Under the pieces are notes generated by a model. The model was not told the origin of the DNA. It was given only the letters and a program-made list of their open reading frames with translations, and did not search any database. 64,000 nucleotides of DNA, from contig NZ_AP018288.1 of NCBI RefSeq assembly GCF_002368335.1, positions 5,783,059 through 5,847,058 on the forward strand. Direction: 5' to 3'. This stretch comes from Nostoc sp. NIES-4103. GTDB taxonomy: Bacteria; Cyanobacteriota; Cyanobacteriia; Cyanobacteriales; Nostocaceae. Positions 26,250 to 35,515 of the stretch are shown here, one piece after another (the first letter of the stretch is position 1; the number at the start of each line of letters is the position of its first letter). The position numbers and the translations under genes were made by a program.

Positions 26250-29200
26250 ATGACCGCAACCATTCCGAATCTTCCTAGTCTCTACGATCCCTTTACCACT
26301 GAAGCTAAGTGGCAAAAATTCTGGGAAGAAAATCAAGTTTACAAAGCTGACCCCAACCAAGGCGGCGAACCTTACTGCATCGTGATTCCGCCTCCTAATG
26401 TCACCGGCAGTTTGCACATGGGTCACGCTTTTGAAAGTGCGTTGATTGATGTCTTGGTGCGCTACCATCGCATGAAAGGACGCAATACCCTGTGGCTACC
26501 CGGAACTGACCACGCCAGCATCGCTGTCCACACGATGCTTGAAAAGCAACTGAAGACTGAAGGTAAAACTCGCTATGAGTTGGGACGCGAACAATTCCTA
26601 GAACGCGCTAGGCAATGGAAGGCAAATTCTGAAGGAACTATTGTCAACCAGTTGCGACGCTTGGGCGTGTCGGTGGATTGGTCGCGGGAAAGGTTTACGA
26701 TGGATGAAGGTTTATCAAAAGCTGTATTAGAAGCTTTTGTTAGCCTCTATGAGGAAGGGTTAATTTATCGTGGCGAATATCTGGTGAACTGGTGTCCGGC
26801 TTCCCAGTCGGCGGTGTCTGATGTAGAGGTGGAAAACCAAGAGGTTGATGGCAATCTTTGGCATTTCCGTTATCCCCTGACTGATGGTTCTGGTTATGTA
26901 GAGGTGGCGACGACTCGACCAGAAACGATGCTGGGTGATACTGCTGTAGCAGTTAATCCTAATGATGAGAGATATCAGCATTTAATTGGCAAGACGCTAA
27001 CTCTACCAATTATGAATCGGGAAATTCCCATCATTGGTGATGAGTATGTTGACCCAACTTTCGGTACTGGTTCGGTGAAGGTGACTCCAGCCCATGACCT
27101 GAATGATTTTGAAATGGGTAAGCGTCACAATCTGCCGTTTATCAATATCCTGAATAAGGATGGCACTCTCAACGCCAATGGTGGGGAGTTTGAGGGACAA
27201 GACCGTTTTGTCGCTAGAAAGAATGTGGTTTCTCGCTTGGAAGCTGATGGCTTTTTGGTGAAGATAGAAGATTATAAGCATAGCGTTCCTTATAGCGATC
27301 GCGGTAAAGTCCCCATTGAACCCCTTCTCTCAACTCAATGGTTTGTGAAAATTCGCCCGCTAGCAGATAGGGCGCTAGATTTTCTCGATGCTAAAAGTTC
27401 CCCTGAGTTCGTCCCCCAACGCTGGACAAAGGTTTACCGTGATTGGTTAGTTAAACTCAAAGATTGGTGTATCTCTCGACAACTTTGGTGGGGTCATCAA
27501 ATTCCCGCTTGGTATGCTGTCAGTGAAACGGGTGGTGAAATTACCGATAACACTCCGTTTGTGGTAGCCAAGTCAACTGAGGAAGCTTGGGAAAAAGCCA
27601 AAGCACAATTTGGTGAAAATGTCCAGCTAGAACAAGACCCAGATGTATTAGATACTTGGTTTTCTTCTGGACTGTGGCCATTTTCCACTTTGGGCTGGCC
27701 GGAACAAACTCAAGATTTGACGACTTACTACCCCACGACTACGCTAGTCACGGGCTTTGATATCATCTTTTTCTGGGTTGCCAGAATGACGATGATGGCG
27801 GGACATTTTACTGGTCAAATACCATTTCACGATGTTTATATCCACGGGTTGGTGCTGGATGAAAAAGGCCAGAAAATGTCTAAGACCAAAGGAAATGGCA
27901 TTGACCCGCTGCTATTAATTGATAAATATGGTACTGATGCCCTACGTTATACGTTAGTTAAAGAAGTGGCTGGTGCTGGTCAAGATATCCGCTTAGAATA
28001 CGATCGCAAAAAAGATGAGTCACCATCGGTGGAAGCTTCGCGCAACTTCGCCAACAAGTTGTGGAATGCCGCCCGGTTTGTGATGATGAACCTTGATGGG
28101 CTGGGGACTGGGGACTTGGGACTGGCTATTGGGAAAGATTCTTCCCAATCCCCAATACCCAATCCCCAATCCCTAGAATTAAGCGATCGCTGGATTCTTT
28201 CCCGCTATCATCAAGTTGTTAAACAAACTAACAATTACATCGATAATTACGGATTAGGCGAAGCCGCCAAGGGGCTGTATGAGTTTATTTGGGGTGATTT
28301 TTGCGACTGGTATATTGAACTTGTGAAATCTCGCCTCCAGCAAAACGCTGACCCTGCATCACGAAAAGTCGCTCAACAAATTCTCGCTTACGTGTTGGAA
28401 GGGATTTTAAAATTACTTCATCCCTTTATGCCCCATATTACTGAGGAAATTTGGCAGACTCTCACTCAACAGCCAGCAGATTCTTTGCAAACTTTATCTT
28501 TGCAAGCTTATCCTCAAGCAGATATCAACTTGATTAATCCTGCCTTGGAAGAACAATTTGAACTGCTAATTGGCACTATCCGCACAATTCGTAATTTACG
28601 CGCTGAGGCAGATATTAAACCAGGGGCAAAAGTCACTGCAAATTTACAAACTGAAAACCCACAGGAACAGGAAATCCTCACGGCTGGACAATCTTACATT
28701 CAAGATTTAGCCAAGGTGGAGACTTTAACCATTACTGGCGAACAAAAGCAGCAAACTGTTGCTACGAAAAAGCCTCAGAAAGCTTTGCGGACAGTTGGCT
28801 TGATTATTGTGGGAATCGTCCTTTTGAGGTTAGCTGTAGCTGTGGAAGATGCTGTTGATGACATTCCCGTCGTCAGAGATTTCTTTGAAATAGTTGGTTT
28901 TGGTTATGTGACTTGGTTCATCACCCAAAATTTAATCACTGCTAAGGCAAGACAACAATTATGGGCAAAATTATCCCAGCGCTTACCCAATAAGGAATTG
29001 CCGCAAATAGAATCACAACAGCCACAAACACCAGAGAAAGCCATAGCAGGTGTAATTGGTACAGTACAAGTAGTAATTCCTTTAACTGGTGGAGTTGTAG
29101 ATGTTGAAAAACTAGCTGCCAAACTGAAAAAACAACTCACCAAGGTAGAAGCAGAAATTAATGCTCTACGTGGTAGATTAAGCAATCCCAAGTTCGTGGA

Positions 29201-29300
29201 ACAAGCACCTGCTGATGTAGTGCAAGCAGCGCGAGATGCTTTGGCTGAAGCTGAAAAACAAGCAGAAATTTTACGCGATCGCCTTCAAACTTTACTGTAG
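26250..29300 (+). CDS. valS: Valyl-tRNA synthetase with appended CAAD membrane domain
   Basis: Charges tRNA-Val. The class Ia features are PPPNVTGSLHMGHAF (HIGH, near residue 48), the editing domain (about 200-380, with TTRPETMLGDTAVAVNP), KMSKTKGNGIDP (KMSKS, near 546) and the helical anticodon domain (about 670-800). Residues about 830-930 form a CAAD domain: a Lys-rich lead, two hydrophobic helices (LRTVGLIIVGIVLLRLAVAV and FGYVTWFITQNLI) and an amphipathic stretch. CAAD is known from cyanobacterial synthetases, where it anchors the enzyme to thylakoid membranes. The usual C-terminal coiled coil follows. About 27 residues near 615-642 (GLGTGDLGLAIGKDSSQSP...) are translated short-repeat DNA inserted in frame. 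Confidence 0.95.
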   Translation: MTATIPNLPSLYDPFTTEAKWQKFWEENQVYKADPNQGGEPYCIVIPPPNVTGSLHMGHAFESALIDVLVRYHRMKGRNTLWLPGTDHASIAVHTMLEKQLKTEGKTRYELGREQFLERARQWKANSEGTIVNQLRRLGVSVDWSRERFTMDEGLSKAVLEAFVSLYEEGLIYRGEYLVNWCPASQSAVSDVEVENQEVDGNLWHFRYPLTDGSGYVEVATTRPETMLGDTAVAVNPNDERYQHLIGKTLTLPIMNREIPIIGDEYVDPTFGTGSVKVTPAHDLNDFEMGKRHNLPFINILNKDGTLNANGGEFEGQDRFVARKNVVSRLEADGFLVKIEDYKHSVPYSDRGKVPIEPLLSTQWFVKIRPLADRALDFLDAKSSPEFVPQRWTKVYRDWLVKLKDWCISRQLWWGHQIPAWYAVSETGGEITDNTPFVVAKSTEEAWEKAKAQFGENVQLEQDPDVLDTWFSSGLWPFSTLGWPEQTQDLTTYYPTTTLVTGFDIIFFWVARMTMMAGHFTGQIPFHDVYIHGLVLDEKGQKMSKTKGNGIDPLLLIDKYGTDALRYTLVKEVAGAGQDIRLEYDRKKDESPSVEASRNFANKLWNAARFVMMNLDGLGTGDLGLAIGKDSSQSPIPNPQSLELSDRWILSRYHQVVKQTNNYIDNYGLGEAAKGLYEFIWGDFCDWYIELVKSRLQQNADPASRKVAQQILAYVLEGILKLLHPFMPHITEEIWQTLTQQPADSLQTLSLQAYPQADINLINPALEEQFELLIGTIRTIRNLRAEADIKPGAKVTANLQTENPQEQEILTAGQSYIQDLAKVETLTITGEQKQQTVATKKPQKALRTVGLIIVGIVLLRLAVAVEDAVDDIPVVRDFFEIVGFGYVTWFITQNLITAKARQQLWAKLSQRLPNKELPQIESQQPQTPEKAIAGVIGTVQVVIPLTGGVVDVEKLAAKLKKQLTKVEAEINALRGRLSNPKFVEQAPADVVQAARDALAEAEKQAEILRDRLQTLL
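28096..28177 (+). repeat. STRR fold-back inserted in frame in valS
   Basis: GGGCTGGGGACTGGGGACTT units face TCCCCAATACCCAATCCCC units across a short centre (AAAGATTCT), as in the intergenic clusters. It lies between the catalytic domain (VMMNLDG) and the anticodon-binding domain (LSDRWILSR), where a loop can tolerate it. The frame is kept. Confidence 0.85.
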
Positions 29301-29464
29301 ACATCATCTGCATGGTTTAGTATAGCTGCAATGGGTAATGGGAAAGTTATCAACAAAACAAAAAACATATAACTTTTCCCAATTACCCTTAACCATTTGA
29401 TAATTTTCAAATATTAAAAAAAATTTTTAAAATTTAACTTGAATATCGGAGCATAGCCACGATC

Positions 29465-29905
29465 ATGTTATACCTAGCCCAGGTACGTAAAAATGAATTT
29501 TTAGAACAGTACCAGTTACGCTTGTTGGCACGTAAAGAAGCCGATAACATTTGGGCGATGATCCCGGAAGAAGCTTTCATTCTGCTGGGAAAAGGCAACA
29601 CTATGAGTGAAAAATTACTGGTTTTAGTTGAGCTTTCTCCCACAGGCGACATCGAAAAGGTAGAAGAAGCTACCGACTGGGTACTGAATTTAGTACAAGT
29701 ATATCTTACCACTGGCATTACTCCAGATGTGATTCAGCAGGAAGTAGAGCGAGCCGAACAGTGGCGACAATCCCTAACATTGCAAAATCAGGATTTAGCG
29801 CGTCGTTCCCTGGAATTGGAAGCCCGTCGTGAACAAATTCAAGCTTTAGAAGAAAGTATCAAACGCGACAAAAATGGTTACAAAAGAGATGATGAAGGCT
29901 GCTAG
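29465..29905 (+). CDS. Unknown protein with C-terminal coiled coil
   Basis: A 146-residue soluble protein not recognised as a named family. Residues 1-95 are a compact alpha/beta region (LYLAQVRKNEFLEQYQL, LVLVELSPTGDIEKVEEA). Residues 96-140 are a charged coiled coil (VEQAEQWRQSLTL-type heptads, LELEARREQIQALEESIK). It follows valS by 164 bases on the same strand. The ordered composition supports a real gene, probably conserved among cyanobacteria. A GTAATTC tandem repeat starts right after the stop (29905-29945). Confidence 0.7.
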   Translation: MLYLAQVRKNEFLEQYQLRLLARKEADNIWAMIPEEAFILLGKGNTMSEKLLVLVELSPTGDIEKVEEATDWVLNLVQVYLTTGITPDVIQQEVERAEQWRQSLTLQNQDLARRSLELEARREQIQALEESIKRDKNGYKRDDEGC

Positions 29906-30009
29906 TTTGTAATTCATAATTCGTAATTCGTAATTCGTAATTAATAAATTACAACATAGTTCACAACGATGACTGTCATCTGTCAACATGTTTTATATTT
30001 CAGACATAT

Positions 30010-30339
30010 CTAATCTTTTTTGGCAGTATCTTCAAAGTCTGTAACAGCGCAAGCAAACTCCCTAAAAGCTGTTTTAATCAGAACCTCTCTCATACCCCTC
30101 TCTAGAGAAGAATTGCGTATTAGGTCTGTTAATTCTACAAATAGTAGAGAAAACATAAAACGATCTTGGCGATCAACTTGTTTCAAGCAAGATGAGATAA
30201 ACTCATAAAGCTCGGTTTTTCTTGGTTTAGTTTGTTCTTCCCATATTTGCAGTGTCAATCGAAAGGTTTTCAAGCGTATCTCATTAATGTTGTACGATGT
30301 ATCTTTGTAACGAACAGATACGCGTTGAGGCAATTCCAT
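30010..30339 (-). CDS. Unknown 109-residue protein
   Basis: Not recognised. A soluble, mainly helical protein with MELPQRVSVRYKDTSYNIN at the N-terminus, two Phe/Leu-rich helices (RQDRFMFSLLFVELTDLIR near 58-76; REVLIKTAFREFACAV) and a charged tail (DFEDTAKKD). The ATG at 30339 is preceded on the minus strand by AGTCTCCCTGATAAAGCTT, without a clear Shine-Dalgarno. Composition looks like a real protein; the neighbours give no functional hint. Confidence 0.55.
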   Translation of the reverse strand: MELPQRVSVRYKDTSYNINEIRLKTFRLTLQIWEEQTKPRKTELYEFISSCLKQVDRQDRFMFSLLFVELTDLIRNSSLERGMREVLIKTAFREFACAVTDFEDTAKKD

Positions 30340-30471
30340 AAGCTTTATCAGGGAGACTCAATATAAAACTCTATTCAGTTATATTTTCGTTCATCCGGAA
30401 AAGTAAAATTTTCATAACATAGTTCTATTGAGAAAAATATTAATTTTTTTTGCAAAAACGGATACTGGTTA

Positions 30472-30513
30472 AAATGCAAAATTAAATTTTTTTAATTTTT
30501 AATTTTGCATTTT
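30472..30513 (-). terminator. Hairpin downstream of the ABC1-kinase gene
   Basis: AAATGCAAAATTAA and TTAATTTTGCATTT pair perfectly (14 bp) around an AT-rich loop, 15-56 bases past the stop. The downstream T-run is short (TTTAACC). The stem shares ATGCAAAATT with the terminator at 9251-9286, so both may derive from one repeat. Confidence 0.5.
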
Positions 30514-30527
30514 TAACTTTAACTTTC

Positions 30528-32612
30528 CTAAACTCTTGTAGACAACAATGTAGTTGCAGGCTGAACTACCTTTGTATCTTGATTGGTATTAACTTCTTCC
30601 GCTGCTAACAATTGGCGAATCAGATGTGTTACAGCTTTTTGCACCAAGCGGTTAGTAACTTGCTGACCCAAACGCTGTACACCTGGATTTACTAATAGCT
30701 GGCTGAGTTGGGGAGCAAGTTGTACTGGGTCAAAGCCACGAGTTTCTCGGAGAATATTTAAAATCCTGGTGATATGTTCTAAAGTTTGTTGCTGTTCATC
30801 TGTGGCTGTTGGAGTTTCGTTGATTGCTGTCAAGCCTACTCTTTCCCGCAGCAGGTAGGTAAAGTTATGCAAAACATTTTTACCTACAGCATTAATTCCA
30901 TTCACAAATTCATCTACTAGCTTGTCACGAATGAAAGCACCGCGTTCAGAAGATAGAAAATCAAGACCTTGATTTAACACCAAGTTGAAGTCGTAATCTT
31001 GATTTTTACGGGCATTGCGTAATAAGTTTTCTAGACGATTCCAACGGAATTTACCTTCTTTAAACAGCAAATCTCGTAGTGATGTTCTTAATTCTGTTGC
31101 TGGGTCAGTTAACAAGCGTTTAGCAACGTAAGGATAAGCTTCGCTCAGGACTTTGAAGTTAGGATCTATGTAAATAGCAATACCTTCCAATGTCACGAGG
31201 GAGCGAATAATCAAAGCGTAATAGGGAGGTACGCGGAAGGGATACTCATACATCAAAGCTGATAATTCATCAGTGATGCTTTTAATATTAAGTTCAGCAA
31301 CAGTAGCACCTTGTGCATCAGCAAATACTCTGGCAAAGGCTGGAATAATCGGCGTTAAATCTGTATCTGGTGTTAAGAAATCCAGTTTTACGTAGTCGTT
31401 AGCTAAACCTTCAAAATCGCGGTTAACCACGTGGACGATCGCTTCTATTAAACCATAACGCTGGGGCGGCTTAATCTCACTCATCATGCCAAAATCGAGA
31501 TAAGCCAATTTACCATCGGTTGTGGCTAACAAGTTTCCTGGGTGGGGGTCAGCATGGAAAAATCCATGTTCTAACAACTGACGCAAGGAACACTGCACAC
31601 CCACTTCTATTAAATAACGGGCATCAATGCCTTGTTCACTAATTTCTTTTGTCTGGGTTAATTTTGTCCCATTAATCCACTCCATCGTCAAGACGCGACG
31701 ATTGGTGTATTCCCAGTAAATTTTCGGTACGTAAATGTCTTTTATGTGACCATATAACTGAAAAAAGCGCTCGGCATTTTGTCCTTCGTGGATGTAATCC
31801 ATTTCTTCAAAAATGCGATCGCCTAATTCATCAAGAATCCCAACTAAGTCACTCCGCACCCGTTTGGCGTTTTTCTGTACCCAACCCGCAAGGCGGCGCA
31901 AAATGTACAAGTCAATGGTAATTCGTTCCCTCAAGTCGGGGCGTTGGACTTTAACGGCGACTTCTTCACCAGTATTTAATTTACCTTTGTAGACTTGCCC
32001 CAAGGAAGCAGCGGCAATTGGCTGGGGTGAAAGTTGGACGTAAATCTCTTCTGGTGGTGCGCCTAATTCTTCTTCAATAAACTGGTAAGCAATTTCGTTA
32101 GGAAAAGGTGGTAGTTGGTCTTGTAGCCTGGTTAATTCTTCTAGATATACCGGAGGAACTAAATCCGGTCTGGTAGACAAAGCTTGTCCGATTTTGATGT
32201 AAGCAGGCCCCAACTTTGTCAGTAATTCTCTTAGCTGAATGGCTCGACGACGGTCATTTTTAACCACAATTCCCCGCCGGCTGTCCCACCACAACCCCAA
32301 AACAAAGGATAGAGTCGGCCCCAAAACCGCCAAAATGCGCTGCAAAACTTGCAGGGGTCTTTTTTGGTAATGGGCTGCTATCTCTAGGGCATTGTAGGTT
32401 ATTGTCTGAAACTCGGCTTCTACCTCTAGCCCCTGCTTTTTTTGGTTTGCTAAGAGTTTTGGCGATCGCACGACTAAGGATTGTGTACCATTTTCTGGCA
32501 CTACTTCAGTAACCTGTGGTTCGCCCTCAATCAATTCGGGAGTTGGGGGAAGTGTCTTAACAATCATGAAGAAAGCCACCAGTTGGATGAATCTTGTTAA
32601 GTATTGTAACAA
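30528..32612 (-). CDS. AarF/ABC1/UbiB-family atypical protein kinase
   Basis: A 694-residue kinase-like protein. The motifs in order are AYIKIGQALSTRPDLVP (the KxGQ motif, near 135), AAASLGQVYKGKL (Ala-rich nucleotide loop), VAVKVQRPDLR (Lys), EMDYIHEGQNAERF, FFHADPHPGNLLAT (catalytic loop) and LAYLDFGMMSEI (DFG). The C-terminal half of about 300 residues is family-typical. Members support quinone metabolism in bacteria and plastids (plastoglobules). Cyanobacteria have several paralogues, so the specific role is open. The frame opens with TTG at 32612; an ATG at 32567 (MIVKTLPPTPE) is an equally plausible start. Confidence 0.88.
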   Translation of the reverse strand: MLQYLTRFIQLVAFFMIVKTLPPTPELIEGEPQVTEVVPENGTQSLVVRSPKLLANQKKQGLEVEAEFQTITYNALEIAAHYQKRPLQVLQRILAVLGPTLSFVLGLWWDSRRGIVVKNDRRRAIQLRELLTKLGPAYIKIGQALSTRPDLVPPVYLEELTRLQDQLPPFPNEIAYQFIEEELGAPPEEIYVQLSPQPIAAASLGQVYKGKLNTGEEVAVKVQRPDLRERITIDLYILRRLAGWVQKNAKRVRSDLVGILDELGDRIFEEMDYIHEGQNAERFFQLYGHIKDIYVPKIYWEYTNRRVLTMEWINGTKLTQTKEISEQGIDARYLIEVGVQCSLRQLLEHGFFHADPHPGNLLATTDGKLAYLDFGMMSEIKPPQRYGLIEAIVHVVNRDFEGLANDYVKLDFLTPDTDLTPIIPAFARVFADAQGATVAELNIKSITDELSALMYEYPFRVPPYYALIIRSLVTLEGIAIYIDPNFKVLSEAYPYVAKRLLTDPATELRTSLRDLLFKEGKFRWNRLENLLRNARKNQDYDFNLVLNQGLDFLSSERGAFIRDKLVDEFVNGINAVGKNVLHNFTYLLRERVGLTAINETPTATDEQQQTLEHITRILNILRETRGFDPVQLAPQLSQLLVNPGVQRLGQQVTNRLVQKAVTHLIRQLLAAEEVNTNQDTKVVQPATTLLSTRV

Positions 32613-32844
32613 TATGTTTACAGTCCGGCATCCTCAAGCAGTCAGAAGATTTAGCATCTTGAGAACTACAGAGGTTATTAGCAGGTTTGCTACACTTAAA
32701 TGGGCTTACTAGTTTAATAGTAGTAGGTATTGGTGCGTTTCTCAGTGCTGAATGCTGAGTTTTAGATAGCGCCTGCGGCGTTACTAAGTCTGAATTTTCT
32801 TTTTAACTCAGCACAAGCGCACTACTCAAGGAGAATTTGGCTTG

Positions 32845-34593
32845 ATGTTGCTTTGCCTGCGAATTGAAAACTTTGCCCTGATTGACCAACTAGAGTTGGA
32901 ATTTGGTGCTGGACTGAATGTCTTGACAGGTGAAACCGGCGCAGGGAAATCGATTATCCTGGATGCCATTGATGCTGTCTTGGGCGGGAAAGTCTCAAGC
33001 CGAGTCATTCGTACTGGGACAAGTAGAACTTTAGTAGAAGGTACTTTTACATATAGTCCCTCCTTAGCCGCTTGGTTAAGTGAACAAGAAATTGATTCAA
33101 TCGATGATCACACCGTAGTCATCAGTCGAGAAATTACAGCTACTACTAGTAATATCCGCAGTCGATCGCGGGTGAATGGAGTATTGGTAAATCGGCAGAT
33201 TATGGCAGAACTGCGCGATCGCTTGGTGGAAATCACCGCCCAAGGTCAAACTGTACAGGTAGGACAATCTGCCCAAATCCGCGAATGGTTGGATTTGTAT
33301 GGCGGCGACTCCCTCATGCACCAGCGTCAACAAATCGCCGCAGCCTTTGGTGCTTATCAACAAGCCCATCTTACACTAGAAAAACGTCGCACATCCGAGC
33401 GAGAGCGCCTGCAACAACTCGACTTGCTCACTTATCAAGTGCAAGAATTGTCAGCAGCCAACCTCGACGATCCCCAAGAATTAGAACAAATATTACAAGA
33501 ACGGGAACGTTTGAATCATGTCGTCGATTTGCAACAGATGAGTTACAAAGTCTATCAGGCTTTGTATCAAAATGATGATGAAACCCCAGCCGCAGCCGAT
33601 TTATTGGCAGACAGCGAGGCGACATTAAACGACATGGTGGAATATGACACCCAACTGCAAACCCTGCTGGACTTGGTGAGGGACGCACAAGCCGCAGTGG
33701 TGGAAGTGGGACGACAAATTAATGCCTATGGCGACAGCTTAGAAGCCGATCCCCAACGTTTAGAAGAAGTTGAAGAACGAATTCGGGAATTAAAGCAAAT
33801 TTGCCGTAAATACGGGCCGACACTAAATGAAGCGATCGCTCACTATCAAAGCATCCAGAAAGAATTAGCACAACTCAACGACAGCGAACAATCTATTGAA
33901 AATCTCGAACAGCAAGAAAAAGCGCTCTTTCATAAACTTACCCAAGCTTGTCAAAAGTTAACTCAACTGCGCCGTCAAGCTGCTGCTAATTTAGAATCCC
34001 GCTTGATATCAGAACTCAAGCCTTTGGCTATGGAAAAGGTACAGTTTCAAGTTGAAATCGTACCCACTTCCCCAACCGCCACAGGTGCAGACAAAATTAC
34101 TTTTATGTTTAGTCCCAACCCTGGAGAACCGCTGCAACCTTTAACACAGATTGCCTCCGGCGGAGAAATGAGCCGCTTTCTACTAGCACTAAAAGCTTGT
34201 TTTTCTCAGTCAGATGCAGCCGAAACACTAGTATTTGATGAAATAGATGTGGGGGTTTCTGGAAGAGTCGCACAAGCGATCGCCGAAAAATTACACCAGC
34301 TAAGCCAAAATAATCAAGTATTATGTGTCACTCACCAGCCCTTAGTAGCTGCCATGGCCGACCGCCATTTCCGCGTCGATAAGCAAATAATCACCCAAAG
34401 CAAAGGTAAAAAAGCCGACAACGGCAACGCCGAACAGCGCACCGTTGTGCGAGTTACTAACTTAGAAGATTTAAACACTCGCCGAGAAGAACTAGCCCAA
34501 TTGGCTGGAGGAAAATCTGCAAACGAAGCGATCGCTTTTGCCGAATCGCTGTTATTGCAAGCCGCCAACCACCGCCGCCAAAAAATAACCTAA
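32845..34593 (+). CDS. recN: DNA repair protein RecN
   Basis: An SMC-like ATPase acting in double-strand-break repair. It has LLCLRIENFALIDQLELEF, GETGAGKSIILDAIDAVLGG (Walker A, about 31-50), a central coiled coil (about 150-360), ASGGEMSRFLLALKA (ABC signature, near 437), TLVFDEIDVGVSG (Walker B) and VLCVTHQPLVAAMAD. Its length of 582 is slightly above the usual 550-560. AAGGAG at 32828-32833 lies 11 bases before the ATG at 32845; a TTG at 32842 would add one residue. Confidence 0.95.
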   Translation: MLLCLRIENFALIDQLELEFGAGLNVLTGETGAGKSIILDAIDAVLGGKVSSRVIRTGTSRTLVEGTFTYSPSLAAWLSEQEIDSIDDHTVVISREITATTSNIRSRSRVNGVLVNRQIMAELRDRLVEITAQGQTVQVGQSAQIREWLDLYGGDSLMHQRQQIAAAFGAYQQAHLTLEKRRTSERERLQQLDLLTYQVQELSAANLDDPQELEQILQERERLNHVVDLQQMSYKVYQALYQNDDETPAAADLLADSEATLNDMVEYDTQLQTLLDLVRDAQAAVVEVGRQINAYGDSLEADPQRLEEVEERIRELKQICRKYGPTLNEAIAHYQSIQKELAQLNDSEQSIENLEQQEKALFHKLTQACQKLTQLRRQAAANLESRLISELKPLAMEKVQFQVEIVPTSPTATGADKITFMFSPNPGEPLQPLTQIASGGEMSRFLLALKACFSQSDAAETLVFDEIDVGVSGRVAQAIAEKLHQLSQNNQVLCVTHQPLVAAMADRHFRVDKQIITQSKGKKADNGNAEQRTVVRVTNLEDLNTRREELAQLAGGKSANEAIAFAESLLLQAANHRRQKIT

Positions 34594-34594
34594 T

Positions 34595-34631
34595 CTTCTT
34601 TGTGTCTTAGTGTCTTAGTGCCTTTGTGGTA
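34595..34631. repeat. Dispersed GTGTCTTAGTGTCTTAG repeat copy
   Basis: TTCTTTGTGTCTTAGTGTC followed by TTAGTGCCTTTGTGGT lies between recN and the exonuclease gene. It is related to TTCGTGTCTTGGTGTCTTGG at 53609-53630 and to the CTCTGTGTTCTCTG copies. Confidence 0.75.
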
Positions 34632-34662
34632 AAAAAGTAATCAAAGACAGGCAGGATAAAAG

Positions 34663-35220
34663 GTGGCAATCGAAATTTACGTTAGCACTGATATAGAAGC
34701 GGATGGGCCTATCCCAGGGCCCCACTCTATGCTGAGTATTGCCTCAGCAGCATACACCGCAGACAAACAATTGATAGCAACTTTTACGGCAAATCTAGAA
34801 ACCCTACCAGGGGCAACAGGGCACCCATACACCATGAATTGGTGGTCACAACAGCCAGAGGCTTGGGCAGCTTGTCGAGTTGATCAAAAGCCACCAGCAG
34901 AGGTGATGGAGTCTTACCACGCTTGGCTTTTGGCGTTGCCAGGTAAACCGATTTTCGTTGGCTACCCAGCTGCCTATGACTTTATGTTTGTCTACTGGTA
35001 TTTAATGAACTTTGTAGGTGATAGCCCATTTAAACACTCAGCACTGGATATTAGATCCTATACAATGGCATTTTTGAAAAAAAACTACAAGGAATCCGGC
35101 AAGGAAAATTTACCTGCTGAATGGGTAGAGGATTCGTCATTAAAGCATGTTGCCCTAGATGATGCCATCCAGCAGGGGAGGTTATTTTGCAATTTGCTGC
35201 AAGCGAATCTTCAGGGTTGA
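34663..35220 (+). CDS. DEDD-type 3'-5' exonuclease-like protein
   Basis: A 185-residue RNase-H-like fold. The exonuclease motifs are VSTDIEADGPIPG (D-x-E, about 7-19), GYPAAYDFMFVYWYL (second Asp, near 106), and SLKHVALDDAIQQGRLF (H-x4-D, near 158), i.e. the DEDDh arrangement of DnaQ-like nucleases. HSALDIRSYTMAFL supports the same fold. It is a likely standalone exonuclease acting on RNA or DNA. The start is GTG at 34663 with AAAAGGTG context. recN lies 69 bases upstream on the same strand, so co-expression in DNA repair is possible but not shown. Confidence 0.8.
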   Translation: MAIEIYVSTDIEADGPIPGPHSMLSIASAAYTADKQLIATFTANLETLPGATGHPYTMNWWSQQPEAWAACRVDQKPPAEVMESYHAWLLALPGKPIFVGYPAAYDFMFVYWYLMNFVGDSPFKHSALDIRSYTMAFLKKNYKESGKENLPAEWVEDSSLKHVALDDAIQQGRLFCNLLQANLQG

Positions 35221-35283
35221 CAAACAGAAGCAGGCGATCGCATCTGTGAAACTTAGCAACAGATTCGCCTTGAGTTAGTAAAT

Positions 35284-35310
35284 CCAAAAGCTTCTCAAAA
35301 CAGCCTTTGG
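35284..35310 (-). terminator. Imperfect hairpin downstream of unknown paralogue B
   Basis: CCAAAAGCTTCTCAAAACAG with CCTTTGG is a mutated copy of the clean terminator at 36915-36940, preceded by a similar AACAGATTCGCC stretch. This shows that the downstream region was duplicated together with the gene. Confidence 0.5.
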
Positions 35311-35329
35311 ATCTCACTCTATAGCTAGG

Positions 35330-35440
35330 GACTAGGGACTGGGGAACTCGGGCCCCCCACGACCGAGAGGGAGGAGCCACTGCGGTCTTGGGGTCTCCCC
35401 AAGTGGAGCAAGTGGCGTTGGGGATTAGGGGCAATGGTGA
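35330..35440. repeat. Composite short-repeat cluster
   Basis: ACTAGGGACTGGGGAACTC units run into GGCCCCCCACGACCGAGAG and a GGTCTTGGGG/CCCCAAG fold-back, with a GGGATTAGGGG tail. Such composite clusters are typical of repeat-in-repeat insertion. No gene. Confidence 0.6.
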
Positions 35441-35515
35441 CTGGGTGAAAACTCTTTTCGTGTCTAGGTTTTATCATCTGTTGATGTCCTAACACTACTG
35501 GCGACAGCTATATAT
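35440..35515. repeat. Dispersed repeat C (copy 1) next to paralogue B
   Basis: In reverse complement this stretch matches 52806-52885 over about 75 bases. It includes the exact block GTTAGGACATCAACAGATGA plus TAAAAC. Both copies lie a short way downstream of a minus-strand gene stop. Confidence 0.75.
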
